The notes below the pieces were generated by a model that saw nothing but the letters and a program-made list of their open reading frames with translations, was not told where the DNA came from and searched no databases. 64,000 nt of DNA from Hypholoma sublateritium FD-334 SS-4. Its lineage: Eukaryota > Basidiomycota > Agaricomycetes > Agaricales > Strophariaceae. Shown here one piece after another: positions 60,501 through 64,000 of this stretch (position 1 is the stretch's first letter; each line of letters opens with the position of its first letter). The position numbers were made by a program, and so were the translations under genes. The DNA is taken from assembly GCA_000827495.1 (NCBI GenBank), contig KN817587.1, positions 124,001-188,000 on the forward strand, written 5' to 3'.

Positions 60501-60713
60501 TCATGTTTGCAAGAGGATCGCACCGCTCTTCGTCAAATTCGCGACAGAGTGGAGCCTATAATAGGCAAACTCACCATGATGCATGATGCTCTTAAAGCCG
60601 GCAAAAGAATAAAGGTTGATACTGCTCTATTCTGTTTCGATATTGAGGGCTGGCGTGTGGCAGGAAGCAGAAAAGCCTTTCGTCTCATAGAGTATAAATC
60701 TTTGGACTCTTAG
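57506..60713 (+). CDS. POT1: Telomere end-protection protein POT1
   Basis: Exons 57506..57914, 57974..58308, 58350..58452, 58509..58654, 58708..59055, 59114..59430, 59486..59591, 59640..59959, 60012..60236, 60289..60421, 60474..60713; 893 aa. It binds the single-stranded telomeric overhang. Residues 249 onward match the POT1 OB1 fold: IYTALGNIEGERTVTLIGVV, LDLVDPSNYYTHRSGFKVNC, VLVLRNVKIKNYHGSLSGVG. A second OB region carries FDCTVEVLKGYRNSNDTVYT and YVTDYTRNEQM, echoed later by FHCTVEVLHVDLVS and YVTDYTPNPRL. A zinc ribbon (CTRC ... CFKC, about 764-781) precedes a C-terminal OB-like domain. The N-terminal 248 residues are extra relative to the yeast and human proteins. Confidence 0.93.
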
Positions 60714-60979
60714 ATAACGTATATCATTATTGAATATGTATTAAGGCCCAAGGGCTGGTAAACTGATCCTTTGTTGTTTATGGAGATGTAGTATGCTCCG
60801 CGGATGTCAGTAAGTACTGCGCTCTTCGCACACAGTTTGCGCAGCCAATGTTCTAAAACTACTTGTAAGGTATGCCTTATTTAAAGATGATGTCAGAAAA
60901 CAACAATAGGAAACACCGAAGTGCTCTACTGACCGTTTTGAAGCTAAAACAACACGGGGGACTGGTCAGCAATGTATAA
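60714..60979. terminator. Convergent 3' region of POT1 and STT4
   Basis: 266 bp between two convergent stop codons, holding both 3' UTRs and presumably both polyadenylation regions. AT-rich; no gene. Confidence 0.4.
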
Positions 60980-63900
60980 TTATTGTACAGGAAGAATTCT
61001 CACTCTTTGAAATTCATCATATGCAGTACTTCTGACGTTTTCATGTGCGTTACGGATGATCCCCATCATAAATTCGGCTGCCGAACGTTCGTTTAATGTC
61101 AGAGCAAAGCGGTCCCTCAGGCGTCGGATAGTTGGTTCTCCCTTGAAGGATGGTAGACCGGTATCCAACATCAACCGAATAGTGTCAATTATTTGTTCAG
61201 CGTGAGGGCGGATTGCAAGGAAACCCTTGACTGTAAGGCTTTGAAACATTTGATACCCTTGAGAGTTTCGCCCGCCCATCAAAACCACCATTTCGTGATT
61301 AAGTTTGAATGAGTGTGGCTCAAATTTGACCCCCTACATGCAGAGATTAGTAGCTATTATTGAGCGATATTACACAGAAACCCATACTCCGGGACGTGTC
61401 TAACAGAGAAGGGTAAGCGAATAGAAATAAATAATATCACGACCACTTATCTATATCGAAGAGAAACCCGAAATCTAAGACATCATATAGAATTAGATAG
61501 CATTGAACAATGAATGGTAAACAAAGTGCTGACCGATATGGACGATATGACCATCTCCGTCTATCATGATATTACCATTGTGCCTATCCTTGATTTGCAA
61601 GATATAACAAGCTACAGAATACGCAGCCATGGATTGAATGAAATTCAGGCGCGCTTTTTGAAAACCTGTTGAATCCGGGCCACCGTATTTTGCTATGAAG
61701 AAATCTTGCAGATCATTCACTTTGGCTCGTCCCATTTCATCTCTGGATGTCGCGTTCGGAACCACGTCAATAACGCCGCACTATCAGACAAGACGAATAG
61801 TTAGTTGGGTCAGAAGTAGTAGTAAATGTACATACACCAGGTGCTGTTGCAGTGACTCTGTATGGGAAGAGGTATAAGGTGAGCCCGACGCTTGTGAATA
61901 TATTTTTGAACATGGCGATAACTTGGAGGGCAAGGACATCTTGGCGACAGTCATCACCAACTTTGAATATAGCCTGTTGCCAAACGTCATATTCTACACG
62001 AGTCTCAATTCCGCCCCCGTCGCCGTTGAGAAGTGAATCTGGATCTATATTGATTTCAATTCGCTCCTTGCGAACTTTGAATGTTGCCATGAAAGGGGCC
62101 TATTTCGATTAGCATTCTGAGAAAAAGAAAACAAGCGGTTTCTAATACCTTTGCATGGCTTTGCAACGGACGTCCAGATTTCTTGTCGATGTCTATGACA
62201 ATACCGTCAGGATTGCTAGGAAGGTAGACCCCAACATCTACGTTGATTTTGGCCATTTCCTCGTCAATTTTTGCCTGTCGAACTGTTAGGGTGCATACGA
62301 TGAATATCAGGAATTGTAAAGAAACGTACTTTTTTCTCTGGTTTTGTTTTCTTGATATATGGCTTCAATTTCCCGGATATAGATGTGACTTCATCGAAGA
62401 AGGAAAATTCACGATCGAAGAAACCTCTCGCAGTACCAGAGAGTGACATGACAATCTTCTGCGTCATCTCGTCGAGAACAGGTTTCATGCCATCTTCCTA
62501 GATAAACCATCAGGTGTAGCAAGCCACAAAGACTGAACAAGGAATACAAACCATCTCTGCAGCATCATCTTTGTAGCAGTTGGCCTTCATATTCCAGATA
62601 ATTTGATGGCAAAATAGTTGAGAGATCTTAGCAGTTTCAAAAATGAAACGTGCAACATAGCCTGAAAATAGCTCAGGTTATGATCATGGAATAACGAAGA
62701 ACACTTCCTTACCAAGGTCGTCATAGCGTAGCGCCTGAACAACTTGTGGTATGAAGAAAAATGTTAGTTCAACTGGGTGCTGAGCTAATACTCGATGAGC
62801 GTATTGCAAAATCAATGGGTCACTGTTAAATCTGCGCTCAAAGAATGTGTTTGCCATGATAGGCGGCACAGGACTCCACAGCAGGAGGTACTGGATATTG
62901 TTAGTTAACGATGTGACTTCTTCCAAACAACAGCTGACCTTGAGGTTTTTTGGGATGTGTATGTCTAATCTTTCACCCAGTAAAAAGTCCAATGCCTCGG
63001 GGACATGCAGGACTGCAGCCGGATTGGAACGAACAAGATTTGACACTTCGTACCGGATAGTCGGATTTTTGAATCGTTCTGGAAGGTACACCACAATTAC
63101 TGGATTGAGTGCCCAAAGATTTCGAATAAGAGTTGGCCAAGACGTCTACAATTTCTATTTTGAACAAAGGAAAGGTGTGACAAGAAATGATTGTTACCTC
63201 TAGTAAAGTCCTCTCCGTACCGCCAATGAGATCACCTCCTTTCCTGGCATCATTGGTTGGGTTACCCCATACTGACATGCGGAATATTTCATTTTCTGTC
63301 AGAAGACGCAACGGAAGATTTAAACTGCGCATCCTTTCTGCGTAATCTGTGAACATTCCAATCAGCCACGCAACAATTTGGGAGGGATCAAGCGGTTCAC
63401 AAGCAGAATTTAAACGAGCTGTCGATAGGCTAGAAATTGCGGGGGGGCCTCTGACGGAATCCGACTGAAGATAAGATAAGAACTCTGAGAGGACCTTGAT
63501 GTCAGCGTCGACTTGGACTCGGTTTGCTCCATATGACCACCTATGAAGTGAATTGTTCAATTTGACCAAACGCGGGGACAGGACACACATACTGTGGACG
63601 CACAGCGAACCAAGAAAAGGCGATTGTGTAGAGGCTTTCCCTTAGAGCGTTTTCGCAATAAGAATCCAGATGAGAGCTCTTCAAAGCCTCAAAGCCGAAT
63701 AAGAGGAAAGAAAATCGAACTTCACGGGACAATGCATGAGTACTGTAGACCGGGTTAAATTCCAAAGTTAGAGTTTATGGCGAGGAAATATACCTCATAG
63801 TTCTGAACGCCCGCGCTGATCGCAATACAAGATGTTGAATTATCAACATGACTCCAGGTCGATGATACCTGGCTGCTTGTAAACGACTGAATAGCATTTG

Positions 63901-64000
63901 CAAGACGAGTGCATGAGGGGTGAGGACTCTGCGCGCCTGAGCTAATCCACGATCTATAGTTTCCTTGTCCGTCGGGCTATAACTGACAGAATGATAGAAT
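60980..64000 (-). CDS. STT4: Phosphatidylinositol 4-kinase III alpha, C-terminal part
   Basis: Exons in coding order >64000..63794, 63742..63593, 63540..63198, 63145..62939, 62890..62713, 62661..62552, 62497..62330, 62274..62149, 62099..61836, 61780..61534, 61474..61451, 61395..61388, 61333..60980; the 5' end is outside. It makes PI4P at the plasma membrane. Seen: the helical accessory domain ([31 protein letters not shown]), the lipid-kinase N-lobe ([56 protein letters not shown]), the catalytic loop ([12 protein letters not shown]) and the activation loop [10 protein letters not shown] then [14 protein letters not shown]. The protein ends at VRILPVQ. The activation loop needs a 24-nt and an 8-nt exon joined by an AT-AC intron. 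Confidence 0.95.
61396..61450 (-). other. Probable AT-AC intron in STT4
   Basis: In the sense of the gene the 55-bp intron begins ATAAGTGG and ends TTAGACAC. Removing it joins FDI plus a G from the 24-nt exon to the 8-nt exon, giving the conserved FDIGPGGVKFE. No GT- or GC-starting intron at this place keeps the frame. Confidence 0.75.

Noticed and set aside
61334..61450. GT-AG alternatives for the STT4 activation loop, including a 12-nt exon TRPG
   Set aside because: No in-phase GT donor exists upstream of it; it needs a one-base error in the sequence and yields a less family-like loop than the AT-AC solution.

Overview
The window is nuclear DNA of a filamentous basidiomycete, most likely an Agaricomycete. 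The evidence is dense genes (30 protein genes in 64 kb, about one per 2.1 kb), introns of roughly 40-65 bp in nearly every gene, many with CTGAC/CTAAC-like branch sites, and proteins of basidiomycete type: a 34-residue metallothionein of the Paxillus kind, a TFB3/MAT1 with an N-terminal extension, and an RNAi-type RNA-dependent RNA polymerase. I resolved exon-intron structures by hand from reading frame, splice sites and family conservation. Every join given closes to a whole number of codons. I saw no transposon, rRNA, tRNA, CRISPR array or biosynthetic cluster. The gene set is almost entirely housekeeping.

Layout. 0-9.5 kb: 3' end of YPT1/Rab1, mitoribosomal mL49, an RS-rich protein, SRP receptor alpha, a single-pass membrane protein, glyoxalase II. 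9.6-24.3 kb: SFT2-like vesicle protein, the decapping scaffold EDC4/Ge-1, a tiny metallothionein, Rab geranylgeranyl transferase alpha (BET4), splicing factor SYF1, an unknown helical protein, Brix-domain SSF1. 24.3-37.9 kb: holocytochrome c synthase, a nitronate monooxygenase, a WD40 protein, the PKA catalytic subunit, a LigB-type extradiol dioxygenase, TFIIH subunit TFB3, a ZUP1-like deubiquitinase, proteasome alpha4. 38-52.4 kb: a GBF1/Gea-type Arf GEF, a cytochrome b561, a 5'-nucleotidase-family phosphoesterase, an unknown glycine-rich membrane protein, a Rossmann dehydrogenase, 3-hydroxyisobutyrate dehydrogenase. 52.6-64 kb: RNA-dependent RNA polymerase, telomere protein POT1, and the 3' two-fifths or so of PI4-kinase STT4, running off the window.

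Several genes share a pathway without forming a cluster. YPT1, BET4 (prenylates Rabs), SFT2, the Arf GEF and STT4 all serve the secretory and endomembrane system. SYF1, the RS protein and EDC4 act in mRNA splicing and decay. Many neighbours are divergent, with 148-330 bp between start codons.

The most unusual content is in splicing. The window holds an extraordinary number of microexons (6, 8, 10, 11, 13, 19, 21, 21, 24, 24, 24, 26, 27 and 27 nt), two genes whose first coding exon is only the ATG, a GC-AG intron, and what reads as an AT-AC intron inside the STT4 activation loop. Most of these would be missed or mis-joined by automatic gene callers.
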